The notes under the pieces are model-generated. The model was not told where the DNA came from, made no database searches, and was given only the letters and a program-made list of their open reading frames with translations. DNA of 64,000 bases from Allochromatium vinosum DSM 180 (lineage in GTDB: Bacteria > Pseudomonadota > Gammaproteobacteria > Chromatiales > Chromatiaceae). Both the position numbers and the translations under genes were made by a program. Location of the stretch: contig NC_013851.1 in NCBI RefSeq assembly GCF_000025485.1, positions 1 to 64,000 on the forward strand. The letters run 5' to 3'. Every line of letters starts with the position of its first letter. The first letter of the stretch is position 1. This document shows positions 53,416 through 62,748 of the stretch, in pieces.

Positions 53416-55248
53416 ATGTGCGGAATCGTCGGTGCCATCGCTCAACGTCCAGTCGCGGCCATCCTGCTGGAGGGGCTGCGTCGGCTCGAATATCGCGGAT
53501 ACGACTCGGCGGGACTGGCCGTGCTCGATGAGTCGGGCCGGCTTGATCGGCGGCGCGAACTCGGCAAGGTCGCGCGTCTGGCCGAGGCGGTCGCGGCCAG
53601 TCCGCTGCCGGGCACGCTCGGCATCGCTCACACACGCTGGGCGACCCACGGTGAGCCGGCGACCCACAATGCCCATCCGCACGTCAGTCACGATCGTTGC
53701 ATGCTCGTTCACAACGGCATCATCGAGAACCACGAGGAACTGCGACGCGAACAGCTCGCCGCCGGATACGTCTTCACGTCCGAGACGGACACCGAGGTCG
53801 TGGTCCATGCCATCCATGCCGAGCTCGACCGTGGTCAATCACTGATCGAGGCGGTGCGCGCGGCCACTGGACGCTTGCGCGGAGCCTATGCGCTGGGTGT
53901 GATCGATGCGGCGGATCCCGAGCATCTGGTCGCGGCGCGCGAGGGGAGTCCATTGGTGATCGGGGTCGGTTTCGGCGAGCACTTCATCGCTTCGGACGTC
54001 TTTGCGCTGCTGCCGGTCACGAATCGCTTCATCTTCCTGGAGGAAGGGGATCTGGCCGAGCTGACGCGCGATCAGGTCCGCATCTGGGATCGCGCCGGCC
54101 AGCGCGTCGAGCGCCCGATCAAGACCTCCACGGTCGCGGCCGAGGCCACCGAACGCGGTCCGTATCGCCACTACATGCAGAAAGAGATCTTCGAGCAGCC
54201 GCGCGCCATCGCCGATACCCTGGAAGGTCGGTTGACGGGTGAGCGGGTGTTGCCCGAGACCTTCGGCAACCAGGCCAGTGAACTCTTCCAGGGTATTCGG
54301 AATGTAACGATCGTCGCCTGTGGCACCAGCTTCCATGCCGCGCTGGTGGCGCGTTACTGGATGGAGGCTGTCGCCGGTCTGCCCTGTCAGGTCGAGGTGG
54401 CGAGCGAGTATCGCTATCGCCGGCACGTGGTTCCGGAGCACGCGCTGTTCGTGACCATCTCTCAGTCTGGCGAGACCGCCGACACCCTGGCTGCCCTGCG
54501 TCAGGCCAAGGCGTCCGGCTATGCCGCGACGCTGGCCATCTGCAACGTGCCCGAGAGTTCGCTGGTGCGCGAGTCGGATCTGGTCTTTCTCACCCATGCC
54601 GGACCCGAGATCGGCGTGGCCTCGACCAAGGCGTTCACCACCCAGCTGGTGGCGCTGCTGCTGCTGACCATCGCGCTTGGACGCTTCCATCGTCTCGACG
54701 CGACGACCGAAGCCAGGCTGGTGGCACTGCTGCGCGCCCTGCCGGGCAAAATCGAAGACGTGCTGCGTCTTGACGAGACCATCGCCGCACTCGCCGAGCG
54801 CTTCATCGACAAACAGCACGCCCTCTTTCTCGGGCGCGGCGAACAATATCCGATCGCCATGGAAGGGGCGCTCAAGCTCAAGGAGATCTCCTACATCCAT
54901 GCCGAAGCCTATGCTGCGGGCGAACTCAAGCATGGCCCCCTGGCGCTGATCGACGAGCAGATGCCGGTGGTGGCGGTTGCGCCCAACAACGCGCTGCTCG
55001 AAAAGCTCAAGTCCAATCTGGAGGAGGTGCGCGCCCGTGGCGGTCAGCTCGTGGTTTTCGCCGATTTTCAGGTGCCGCTGGAGGAAGGCGAGGGCGTGAC
55101 GGTCGTGCGTCTGCCCGAGACCGATGATCTGATCGATCCGCTGATCTTCACCATCCCGCTGCAACTGCTGGCCTATCATGTGGCCGTACTCAAGGGGACC
55201 GATGTCGATCAGCCGCGCAATCTGGCCAAATCGGTGACGGTGGAGTAG
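53416..55248 (+). CDS. glmS: Glutamine-fructose-6-phosphate aminotransferase (isomerizing)
   Basis: The protein has 610 residues (E. coli 609). It forms glucosamine-6-phosphate from fructose-6-phosphate and glutamine. The nucleophile is C2 (MCGIVGAI). The amidotransferase domain has [10 protein letters not shown] and [12 protein letters not shown]. The two SIS sugar-isomerase domains have [14 protein letters not shown] and [14 protein letters not shown], then [36 protein letters not shown]. The C-terminal [11 protein letters not shown] is characteristic. No glmS ribozyme is visible in the 94-base gap from glmU. It runs into a 282-base gap. Confidence 0.97.
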   Translation: MCGIVGAIAQRPVAAILLEGLRRLEYRGYDSAGLAVLDESGRLDRRRELGKVARLAEAVAASPLPGTLGIAHTRWATHGEPATHNAHPHVSHDRCMLVHNGIIENHEELRREQLAAGYVFTSETDTEVVVHAIHAELDRGQSLIEAVRAATGRLRGAYALGVIDAADPEHLVAAREGSPLVIGVGFGEHFIASDVFALLPVTNRFIFLEEGDLAELTRDQVRIWDRAGQRVERPIKTSTVAAEATERGPYRHYMQKEIFEQPRAIADTLEGRLTGERVLPETFGNQASELFQGIRNVTIVACGTSFHAALVARYWMEAVAGLPCQVEVASEYRYRRHVVPEHALFVTISQSGETADTLAALRQAKASGYAATLAICNVPESSLVRESDLVFLTHAGPEIGVASTKAFTTQLVALLLLTIALGRFHRLDATTEARLVALLRALPGKIEDVLRLDETIAALAERFIDKQHALFLGRGEQYPIAMEGALKLKEISYIHAEAYAAGELKHGPLALIDEQMPVVAVAPNNALLEKLKSNLEEVRARGGQLVVFADFQVPLEEGEGVTVVRLPETDDLIDPLIFTIPLQLLAYHVAVLKGTDVDQPRNLAKSVTVE

Positions 55249-55299
55249 GCTCGGCTTGCTGTCAGTTGAAGGACTGTCTCACGCGGAGCATCGTGAGCG

Positions 55300-55316
55300 G
55301 TCGACATTTTGTCGAC
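55300..55316. repeat. Inverted repeat downstream of glmS
   Basis: GTCGACA and TGTCGAC form a 7-bp stem with a TTT loop, 51 bases after glmS. A T-run occurs only 16 bases later, so it is not a typical terminator. A second hairpin, CGCCTCGG/CCGAGGCG at 55449-55475, lies further on. Nothing else was recognised in the gap 55249-55530. Confidence 0.4.
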
Positions 55317-55530
55317 GGCCTGGGGCGCGCTATTTTTGTCAGAGTGTGACGGAGTTTGCAAACAGACATGAATGAAACCCCTAGACTTCAGCGTTGTCGA
55401 AACTTGCCCGCCGTGATCTGTCGTATCCCTGAGCACTAAATTGCAAGCCGCCTCGGCGTTTGCGATCCCGAGGCGCTTGAACTTTGGCTTGTGGACTTGG
55501 CCTATTGCCATAGGGTTCACATCGTCCACC

Positions 55531-57804
55531 ATGTTCAAACAGCCTAACTCAAATGTCATCCCCTTTGGGGGACGGGAACCCCGCCCGTCCGATGCCATGC
55601 AGGCGGATACGCTCGCCATTCTCCATACGTGCCGGGAACGTCTGATCGACACCGTGCGGGCGGTCTTTACACGCCGCCTCGGACGTGCGAACGACGAATT
55701 GCTCGCGATGATGGATCAGGCGTTCGAGCAGGAGCAGCGCCAGCTGTGTTTCGATGCCATGTCGCTCCTGGCCAATCGCGCACCCCTGCTATTGCAGCAC
55801 TTCCGTGAGGCCTATGTGAGCCTCTTCGATGAATCCATCGAGCGTCTTGCCGATCAAGATCGGCACACGCGGGTCGAGTTGCCCGATGAACTCAGGCTGA
55901 TCGACGAAGAAGACTTCGAACTCGATCTGGCGATGACCAAGCTGACGACACGCGCCTCATTCAATTGCGCCCAACCCCTGGTGGCGCTCGACCGGCGCCT
56001 GGCGGTCTTGTTGAACGGGCCGCGACTCACCCCGGAAGACAACCCACTGCATCCGATCGGCCTCTACCGAGCCTTGTTCCAGGCGTTGACAGCCCTGGAC
56101 GCGAGCCGTGAACTGGCGATCTTTCTGATGCAAGCGTTCGAGCGTCAGACATCCGCCGAACTGCCGGGCATCTATAACGATATCAATCGCTATTTGATCG
56201 AGTCGGGAATCCTGCCCAAGATTCCACTGACCGAACCCGGCATGCAGACATCCGAGGTTCGGTCGAGCATTCCGGGGGCCATGTCCGCTTCCGTGATGCC
56301 GACCGCGCCAATGATGCCTGCGGCCTCGGTGATCTCAAACGAACAATCGTCGCCGGCGAATGACGTCTTTGCTCAATTGGTCGCCGCGTTACAGCGGCTG
56401 GCCGGCAACCCGGTGCAGCCGGCCACTGTCGCCGGATCGGCTGTCTCTCCCCCTGGAACGCTCGCGACGCCGCCACGGTTTGGCCATGAACAGTTGATAC
56501 AGGCACTGGGCAGTCTGCAACGTGGGCCACTCGCTCCGGGAGCGGTGCCGGGTCTGGGAATGGCGCCTCTCGATCCCCGGGCCGGCAATGTCGTCGCTCA
56601 ACTGCGCGCCACACCCATGGCCACCGGGTCGCCGCCCGTGGATGCCGTGACGATCGACATCGTGGCCATGCTCTTCGAAGCGATCTTCGATGATCCCGAA
56701 TTGCCGGCGGCGATTCGTGCTGAAATCGCCAAGCTCCAGATTCCGGTGCTGAAAGTCGCGTTGCTCGACAAGGGGTTCTTTTCCGACCGTAAACATCCGG
56801 CACGACGCCTGCTCGATGTCATCGCTCAAGCGGGCGTCGGACACGGCGAGCACGAGAACCCGAGGTTGTTGGAAACGATTCGCGCGATCGTCACGGCCGT
56901 GATCACGGAATTCGAGTCCGACATCGGAATCTTCGCCAGCCAGGTCGAGAGGCTCGAAGCCTTTCTGGCCAAGGAGGACGCCCGGTCGTATGACAAGGCG
57001 ACCGGAATCGTCGAAGAACTCGCCCGGCATGAACGCCAGGAGCTTGCCCTCGGTCGCGTCGCGGCTGAGATCCAAGGGCGCATCACCCGACCGGGTGTCC
57101 CGGGCCTGATCGTGGATTTCATCGAGCGGGGCTGGAGTCAGGTGCTCAGCGAGGTGTTCGTGAGCCAGGGTGAAGCCAACCCGCAGTGGACCCAAGCGCT
57201 CCAGCTCATGGATGAATTGATCTGGAGTGTCGAGCCCAAGATCCATCCAGCGGACCGCGAGCGCTTCATCGGCAGGCTGCCGCACCTGATCCAGGGGTTG
57301 CGTTCGGGACTGGCGCGCCTGGGTCTGGAGGAGGCGTGGAGCGAGTTCTTCAGTGTGCTCATTCAGCGCCATGTGGCCGCTTTGCGGGGTGAAGGCGCCA
57401 TGCTGAACGGGGCGGCGACGTCGACGTCGACTCCTCCGATCGCTCCAGTGACGGACCGCGCACCGGCACCGTCCAAGTCGCCTTCAGCAGGCCAGGGTGT
57501 ATCGGCGACCGCTGATCCGCATCTCGATCTGGTGCGGGCCCTCGAACCAGGTGCCTGGATCGAATTCCAGACGGAGCGCGGAACCCGTAACACCTTGCGT
57601 CTGAGCTGGGTGAGCGAGTTCAAGGGCGTCTATCTCTTTACCAATCGTCAGGGCGAGAATGCCATGACCCTCGCCGCCGCGAGTCTGGCGACGCATCTGC
57701 GCAAGGGAACCGCGCGTCTGCTGAGCCAAAACCCACTGACCGAGCGTGCCGTGGCGCGTGTCATGGAGCGGATGCAGCCGACGACCGCCGAGTCAGGCGC
57801 TTGA
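55531..57804 (+). CDS. DUF1631 family protein
   Basis: The protein has 757 residues. The region near residues 80-230 (FDAMSLLANRAPLLLQHFREAYVSLFDE, LRLIDEEDFELDLAMTKLTTRA) and the later VLEALFDDPELPAAIRAEIAKLQIPVLKVALLDKGFFS-like part, with HPARRLLDVIAQAG, identify DUF1631. A low-complexity Pro/Ala segment lies between. The C-terminal 75 residues (EPGAWIEFQTERGTRN, LRLSWVSEFKGVYLFTNRQGENAM) look like a PilZ-type or related small beta-barrel. Function of the family is unknown; the PilZ-like end suggests a link with cyclic di-GMP signalling. I used the ATG at 55531. Its end overlaps the convergent epimerase gene by 44 bases. Confidence 0.85.
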   Translation: MFKQPNSNVIPFGGREPRPSDAMQADTLAILHTCRERLIDTVRAVFTRRLGRANDELLAMMDQAFEQEQRQLCFDAMSLLANRAPLLLQHFREAYVSLFDESIERLADQDRHTRVELPDELRLIDEEDFELDLAMTKLTTRASFNCAQPLVALDRRLAVLLNGPRLTPEDNPLHPIGLYRALFQALTALDASRELAIFLMQAFERQTSAELPGIYNDINRYLIESGILPKIPLTEPGMQTSEVRSSIPGAMSASVMPTAPMMPAASVISNEQSSPANDVFAQLVAALQRLAGNPVQPATVAGSAVSPPGTLATPPRFGHEQLIQALGSLQRGPLAPGAVPGLGMAPLDPRAGNVVAQLRATPMATGSPPVDAVTIDIVAMLFEAIFDDPELPAAIRAEIAKLQIPVLKVALLDKGFFSDRKHPARRLLDVIAQAGVGHGEHENPRLLETIRAIVTAVITEFESDIGIFASQVERLEAFLAKEDARSYDKATGIVEELARHERQELALGRVAAEIQGRITRPGVPGLIVDFIERGWSQVLSEVFVSQGEANPQWTQALQLMDELIWSVEPKIHPADRERFIGRLPHLIQGLRSGLARLGLEEAWSEFFSVLIQRHVAALRGEGAMLNGAATSTSTPPIAPVTDRAPAPSKSPSAGQGVSATADPHLDLVRALEPGAWIEFQTERGTRNTLRLSWVSEFKGVYLFTNRQGENAMTLAAASLATHLRKGTARLLSQNPLTERAVARVMERMQPTTAESGA

Positions 57805-58795
57805 TCTCGTCCATCAGCCCCTGTCGGGGCACGAAACCCAGGGCCGTGATGGCACTGGAGTCATACCAGGCATCCTGCGTCAGCTTCGCGAGCGAATCGC
57901 GTGTCAGCGGCATACGCTGCCCCAACCCGCGCTCGACGAGCGTACCGCCGAGCGCGGCTCCTTGCAGTATCCACAGCGGTAGCGTCCAGCGCGGAACCGA
58001 TTGCCCGAGTGCGAGCCGGATCTGCTCGTAGATCCAGCGGGTCGAATAGGGCTGGCCGTCGGTGGCGATATAGGTCCGGTCACCGGTCTCGGGATGACGG
58101 GCGATCAGGAGCGCGGCGGCGATGGCATCCTCGACATGGATCGCCGAACGTCGGTTGTGTTGGTGCGGCCAGGGCGGAAAGCGTCCGGTAGCCACCGCCT
58201 CGACCATTCGCACGATGTTTCCGGCTCCGTCGAGTCCATAGACCATCGGCAGACGCATCACGCTGACCTTGGTCCGGTGCGCGCGGCCGAATTCGAGCAC
58301 GCTGTGCTCGGCAGCGAGCTTGGCGCGGCCATAGAGACAGTCCGGCTCGGGTGGCGTGTCGGCGCCGGCCGGCCGGCCGAGCGCGCCTGCGCGATCGCCC
58401 ATCGCCTTGACGGTGCTGACATAGACCAGCCGTTCGATCGTTGATCCGGTGAGTGCCGCGACCAGATTGGCCGTACCCTCGGCGGTCACGCGCCAGTGAT
58501 CCGGCGCGTTGTAGAGATCCGGCTCATCGGGACGCGGCGCATAGCTGGCGAGATGGAAAACGGTCTTCAGACCTTCGCCGAGTCCGGCGAGCGTCGCGGC
58601 CTCGGTCAGGTCTCCCGCATGTACCGCGACCCGGTCGCTCGGCCACAGTCGTCGCGCGGCCGCAGGCGAGCGGGTGAGGATGGTCACCGGATGCCCGGTT
58701 TCGAGCAGGGCCGAGACGAGGCGCCGCCCGACCTGGCCGGTCGCTCCAGTCACCAGGACAGGTCCGAGATGAGCGGCCTGAGTCGTGTTCGTCAT
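57761..58795 (-). CDS. NAD-dependent epimerase/dehydratase (extended SDR)
   Basis: The protein has 344 residues. The nucleotide-binding motif is TGATGQVG at residues 16-23 and the catalytic pair Y155 and K159 (YGRAK) follows VSTVKAMG, with S127 as the likely third member. The sequence resembles the 3-beta-hydroxysteroid dehydrogenase/isomerase subgroup (RSAIHVEDAIAAALLIARHPETGDRTYIATDGQPYS). The substrate is not evident; the neighbouring glycosyltransferase, which ends four bases into it, suggests a sugar or lipid-linked pathway. Its 3' end overlaps the convergent DUF1631 gene. Confidence 0.88.
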   Translation of the reverse strand: MTNTTQAAHLGPVLVTGATGQVGRRLVSALLETGHPVTILTRSPAAARRLWPSDRVAVHAGDLTEAATLAGLGEGLKTVFHLASYAPRPDEPDLYNAPDHWRVTAEGTANLVAALTGSTIERLVYVSTVKAMGDRAGALGRPAGADTPPEPDCLYGRAKLAAEHSVLEFGRAHRTKVSVMRLPMVYGLDGAGNIVRMVEAVATGRFPPWPHQHNRRSAIHVEDAIAAALLIARHPETGDRTYIATDGQPYSTRWIYEQIRLALGQSVPRWTLPLWILQGAALGGTLVERGLGQRMPLTRDSLAKLTQDAWYDSSAITALGFVPRQGLMDEIKRLTRRSSAASAP

Positions 58796-59691
58796 GCACG
58801 GCTCCTGGAGCCAAGCCGAATCACGACGGCCTTGAGTCCGAAATGAACCCAGATGCCGACGATCACGAACCCGCCGAACAGCCGTGAATACCGCTGCATC
58901 TGATGCTTGCGGAAGAAACGCACCATGCCGCGATGTTTGTGACGCTCGACGGCCAGCGGATCGCCGGTGCTACAGGCGCCCTTGTGATGGATCACACTGA
59001 CGTTCGGTACGAACAGGATCTTCAGCCCGGCGGACTGGAAGCGCACGAACCAGTCGAGATCCTCGCAATGCAGGAAATAGCCCGCGTCGAGCGGGCCGAC
59101 CTGTTCCAGCGCCCGACGGGTCGTCAGCATGAAGGAACCCGAGATCGCCTCGACCTCGACCGGTTCGGTCGGCAACGGCTGATGGCGTTGGTCCAGACGC
59201 CGTCCGGCGGCCGATCGGTTCAGACGATCCAGGCGCAGGAGGCGCTGGAGCGCGATCCAGGGATCCGGGATTGCGCGCCGGCAGGCGACCTGTTCGGTGC
59301 CGTCCGGATCGCACACCAGACAGCCGATCATCCCGACCTCGGGGTGGGCGTCGAGAATGGCGATCAGACGTTCGAGCGTATCGGGCGCAACGAGACAGTC
59401 AGGGTTGAGGAACAGCAACCGCTCGGCGCGTGCGAGGGGCAGGGCGCGATTGTTGGCGGCGGCAAAGCCGAGATTGGCGCCGTTTTCCAGTATCCGCAGG
59501 CGCTCGTCCCGGCCATGTGTCCGTCTCAGTCGTTCCAGGCTGTCGTCGCGCGAGCCATTGTCACTGACGATGACTTCGACCGGAACGCTGGAGGCGAGCG
59601 CCGCGCCGACCGCGTCCGTAAGCAATGGACCGGCGTTGTAGTTGACCAGGATGAGGCTGACGGCTGGGACAGGTGAGTGGGACTCGGTCAC
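58792..59691 (-). CDS. Glycosyltransferase family 2, rhamnosyltransferase-like
   Basis: The protein has 299 residues. The GT-A fold is shown by VSLILVNYNAGPLL at the start, EVIVSDNGSRDDSLERL, NLGFAAANNRAL, the metal-binding region LLFLNPDCLVAP and ISGSFMLTTRRALEQVGPLDAGYFLHCEDLDWFVRFQ-like acceptor region. A membrane-associated C-terminus (SRLFGGFVIVGIWVHFGLKAVVI) follows. It resembles WbbL-type rhamnosyltransferases of cell-surface polysaccharide synthesis. Its stop overlaps the epimerase start by four bases, so the two are one operon. Confidence 0.9.
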   Translation of the reverse strand: MTESHSPVPAVSLILVNYNAGPLLTDAVGAALASSVPVEVIVSDNGSRDDSLERLRRTHGRDERLRILENGANLGFAAANNRALPLARAERLLFLNPDCLVAPDTLERLIAILDAHPEVGMIGCLVCDPDGTEQVACRRAIPDPWIALQRLLRLDRLNRSAAGRRLDQRHQPLPTEPVEVEAISGSFMLTTRRALEQVGPLDAGYFLHCEDLDWFVRFQSAGLKILFVPNVSVIHHKGACSTGDPLAVERHKHRGMVRFFRKHQMQRYSRLFGGFVIVGIWVHFGLKAVVIRLGSRSRA

Positions 59692-59860
59692 GCACTGGAC
59701 TCCGGACTGAAATAGCCTTCCGTCACGACCAATCCGCCGCCGCCAGAGATTCGTATCTCCATGCAGGCGGACGGGTCGTTCGAACCGCGTTCGGCGCCGC
59801 CATGTGAACGGGCTGGACGGCGTGGCGGTGTCCTGAACGCAGTTCGAGCACGGATCGGGT

Positions 59861-60322
59861 TCAGTATTGATTCATGGGGCGGAAGGCCGGAGCAGCCGGC
59901 CATTCAGGGTTTGGCGGCTGCGACGGACCTTGCTGGCGTGACTCCAGTTCCTCGATGCGGCGCTTGAGAGCCTCCACCTCACTTGGATCGACCTTGGGCT
60001 GTGTCGAGGGCACCGGCGTCTGGGCTGGAACCGCGCCATAGCCGGCCGGCGGCACGCCGAACCCTGGGACGCCATACGGCAGGCCATAGGGTGCTCCATA
60101 GACTCCGGGATAGCCATAGCCGCCATAGGGACCGGGCGCATAGGGTCCGCCCCAGTAGGGATCGTCGTAGCGGTCACGATCGCCGCCGAACCAGCGGTTC
60201 GGGTTCATCATGTTGCCGAAATTGAAGGCCTGACTCACGGGCGTATAGACCAGGATGGCCGCCACTGTGCTCAAGGCGAGTATGGCGCGTGTTGACTTGG
60301 GCTTAACAGACGACACTGACAT
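59861..60322 (-). CDS. Secreted Gly/Tyr/Pro-rich protein, sulfur-globule-protein-like
   Basis: The 153-residue precursor has a signal peptide (KSTRAILALSTVAAILVYTPVSQA, cleaved before FNFGNM). A region rich in Gly, Tyr and Pro follows (WGGPYAPGPYGGYGYPGVYGA and similar). The C-terminus is different: a charged helix with SEVEALKRRIEELESR, a possible coiled coil, then a Pro-rich end. Sulfur-globule envelope proteins of purple sulfur bacteria are small, exported, and Gly/Tyr-rich, and the mature start FNFGNMMNPNRWFGG fits that style. The coiled coil is unusual for them. A GGAGG nine bases before the ATG at 60322 sets the start. Confidence 0.65.
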   Translation of the reverse strand: MSVSSVKPKSTRAILALSTVAAILVYTPVSQAFNFGNMMNPNRWFGGDRDRYDDPYWGGPYAPGPYGGYGYPGVYGAPYGLPYGVPGFGVPPAGYGAVPAQTPVPSTQPKVDPSEVEALKRRIEELESRQQGPSQPPNPEWPAAPAFRPMNQY

Positions 60323-60418
60323 GAATCCTCCAGATCGGGTTTTTATGGTGTTTTGGAACATCCTGGTCCTGGCTCTGGCGAGGGGCGCCAGGTGGCCGAT
60401 CCATGTGTCTGTGACCTG

Positions 60419-61297
60419 TCAGCCGTGCGTATGAGCCGGCTCGTGATGGTGGTGATGATGGTGTCCGGGCGCCGCCATACCCGTCAGGCCCGAGCGGTGC
60501 TCACCGTCGCGCTGATGGTTGGGGCGAATCGTACGCCCGAGTTCCAGCCGTGCGCGCTGGGCCTGTAACTCGTCGCGCAGCCAGTGTAGCCAGGGTTCCA
60601 GGTCCGCATGGGAGCGTGCCGAGATGCTCTCGAACGGGGCCGTGCTGGCGAGTGCGCGCAGATGGCGCTCGGCGCGTTCGGGGTCGAACTCCGGCATCAG
60701 AGGCAGCAGATCGGATTTGGAGCAGAGCACCAGATCGGCAGCGCGGAACATGACCGGATACTTCGCCGGCTTGTCGTCGCCCTCGGGGACCGAAATCAGG
60801 ATCACATTGCGATGCTGCCCCAGATCAAAACTGGCCGGACAGACCAGATTGCCGACGTTCTCGATGAAGAGCAGGTCGATCTGACTGAGGTCCAGGCGAT
60901 GCAGTGCCTGATGGACGAGATGGGCGTCGAGGTGACAGGCGCTGCCGGTGGCGATCTGGATCGCCGGGACACCCTTGGCGCGGATGCGCTCGGCGTCGTT
61001 CTCGGTCTCCAGATCGCCCTCGATCACGGCGATGCGCAGTTCCGGGCCGAGCGCCTCGATAGTGGCTTCCAGCAGGCGGGTCTTGCCGGCGCCGGGTGAG
61101 GACATCAGGTTCAGTGCCAGGACGCCATGATGGTCGAGATGCTCGCGATTGTGCGCGGCCTGGTGGTCGTTTTCGGACAGCAGTCCCTGAAGCACCTCGA
61201 CGGCCGCCTTGCCGTCCGTGGTTTGGGCATGGCGTCCATCGCCCTGGACGAGGTGTTCGTTACCGGGTGTGATGTTGCAGCCGCAGGTATTGCACAT
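60419..61297 (-). CDS. hypB: Hydrogenase nickel-incorporation GTPase HypB
   Basis: The protein has 292 residues. HypB delivers nickel to [NiFe]-hydrogenase with HypA. The N-terminal CNTCGC is the high-affinity nickel motif. The GTPase has SSPGAGKT at residues 66-73, GDLETENDAERI, the second metal site TGSACHLDAH (C121, H122), ENVGNLVCP, and CSKSDLLP for guanine specificity. A run of seven histidines sits at the C-terminus (279-285); in other HypB proteins the histidine-rich stretch is near the N-terminus. No other hyp or hydrogenase genes are adjacent in this window. Confidence 0.95.
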   Translation of the reverse strand: MCNTCGCNITPGNEHLVQGDGRHAQTTDGKAAVEVLQGLLSENDHQAAHNREHLDHHGVLALNLMSSPGAGKTRLLEATIEALGPELRIAVIEGDLETENDAERIRAKGVPAIQIATGSACHLDAHLVHQALHRLDLSQIDLLFIENVGNLVCPASFDLGQHRNVILISVPEGDDKPAKYPVMFRAADLVLCSKSDLLPLMPEFDPERAERHLRALASTAPFESISARSHADLEPWLHWLRDELQAQRARLELGRTIRPNHQRDGEHRSGLTGMAAPGHHHHHHHEPAHTHG

Positions 61298-61576
61298 GGA
61301 TGACTCCCTCCCAGCGAAAGCTGGCAGTGTACGTCATCCGGTATCCAGGGTCAGTCCCTTTGTGAGGTGGGTTGTCGAGTCACTGATGGACGCCTTGCCG
61401 TCGGATTCGGGCCTGTGAATGTGCGACATCAGGTTGCTTGATCTCCGGCGCCTACCGACGCCGGCATCCTCCCGAGAGCCTTGCACCCGAACCACGGCTC
61501 CCCCATCTCCAATCCGATTGCGCGCCGCGCGCGCCAACCGAAACAGCACAGTCGCCATATGGCCACGAGATCCAAC

Positions 61577-62257
61577 ATGACCACTTCCAAGACCTGGACG
61601 GCCCGCGCCTGGCTCGGCGCCGTTCTATTGCTTTCAGGAGCCTTTGCCATGGCCACCGAGGAACCGCGTTACCAGATCCTCAAGACGACCGAGGACTACG
61701 AGTTGCGCGACTACGAGCCCTATCGCGTCGCCGAGGTCGAGGTTCGGGGCGCCTTCGAGGAGGTCGGCTCACAGGCCTTCAGGATTCTGGCCGGATACAT
61801 CTTCGGCGACAATCAGGGCGAGGCGAAGATCGCCATGACCGCGCCGGTCAGCCAGCGTCCGGGCGAGATGTCCTCAGGAGCCGATCCAGGCGCCGGCACG
61901 CGCCTGGAGATGACCGCCCCCGTCACCCAGCGCCCGGCGGCCGCCGAATCCGACACCTACGTCATCAGCTTTGCGATGCCCGAGTCGTTCACCCTGGAGG
62001 CGCTGCCCCGACCCAACAATCCGCGTATCCGGCTGCGCGAGGAACCGGCTGGCCGTGTGGCCGCGCGTCGCTATTCCGGCTCCTGGAGCGAGTCGCGCTA
62101 CCGCGACGAGGAGCGGCGCCTGCTCGATGCCTTGCAGCGTGACGGACTCCAGCCGCATGGCGTGCCGATCTATGCTCGTTACAACGGGCCGTTTTCACTG
62201 CCGATGCTGCGACGCAACGAGATCCTGGTTCCGCTGGCGGGGAGTCCCGATTCCTGA
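61577..62257 (+). CDS. SOUL-family heme-binding protein
   Basis: The protein has 226 residues and begins with a signal peptide (TWTARAWLGAVLLLSGAFAMA). The SOUL/HBP fold is shown by EPRYQILKTTEDYELRDYEPY, AGYIFGDN, KIAMTAPVSQRP with the repeat LEMTAPVTQRP, and VISFAMPESFTLEALPRP. Exported SOUL proteins bind heme or related tetrapyrroles, but their role in bacteria is not known. An ATG at 61559 is a possible earlier start. It is divergent from hypB across 279 bases in which I see no clear regulatory site. Confidence 0.9.
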   Translation: MTTSKTWTARAWLGAVLLLSGAFAMATEEPRYQILKTTEDYELRDYEPYRVAEVEVRGAFEEVGSQAFRILAGYIFGDNQGEAKIAMTAPVSQRPGEMSSGADPGAGTRLEMTAPVTQRPAAAESDTYVISFAMPESFTLEALPRPNNPRIRLREEPAGRVAARRYSGSWSESRYRDEERRLLDALQRDGLQPHGVPIYARYNGPFSLPMLRRNEILVPLAGSPDS

Positions 62258-62310
62258 TCGGCGACGGCCGAAGACGGCGCCACTACGGCTCACCCGCCCT
62301 GAGTCTGTCC

Positions 62311-62748
62311 TCAGGTTTCGAGCCAGAAGGTGACGGGTCCATCGTTGATCAGGCCGACCTGCATGTCGGCGCCGAAGCGCCCTGTGGCGACTCTGGGATG
62401 GGCTTTGCGCGCGCGCTCGACCAGATGATCGAACAGCCGTTGGCCCTCATCGGGCGGTGCGGCCGAGGTGAAGCTCGCGCGCGTGCCCTTCCTGGTGTCG
62501 GCAGCGAGCGTGAACTGCGGCACCAGCAGCAGACCGCCGTCGATGTCGCGCAGACTCAGGTTCATGCGATCCTGGGCATCGGGGAAGACCCGATAGCCGA
62601 GCAGCCGCTCCAGAAGCCGCTCGGCACGTGCCTCGTCATCCCCACGCTGCACGCCGACCAGCACCAGCAGCCCGCGCTCGATGGACCCGACCGTCTCGCC
62701 CGAGACCACCACCCGCGCCTCGCTGACCCGTTGCAGCAGGCCGATCAT
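62311..62748 (-). CDS. dtd: D-aminoacyl-tRNA deacylase
   Basis: The protein has 145 residues, the same as E. coli. It removes D-amino acids and glycine mischarged on tRNA. The start [15 protein letters not shown], the strand [25 protein letters not shown] with the Gly-loop, and [24 protein letters not shown] with the conserved Gly-cisPro-type NDGPVT are all present. Its ATG overlaps the stop of the pip gene upstream, so translation is coupled. It converges on the SOUL gene; a weak hairpin (CCTGAG/CTCAGG) lies between them. Confidence 0.95.
   Translation of the reverse strand: MIGLLQRVSEARVVVSGETVGSIERGLLVLVGVQRGDDEARAERLLERLLGYRVFPDAQDRMNLSLRDIDGGLLLVPQFTLAADTRKGTRASFTSAAPPDEGQRLFDHLVERARKAHPRVATGRFGADMQVGLINDGPVTFWLET

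Noticed and set aside
55209-55652. Minus-strand frame ending in [10 protein letters not shown]
   Set aside because: This end is the reverse complement of the glmS 3' end (NLAKSVTVE); the rest has no support.
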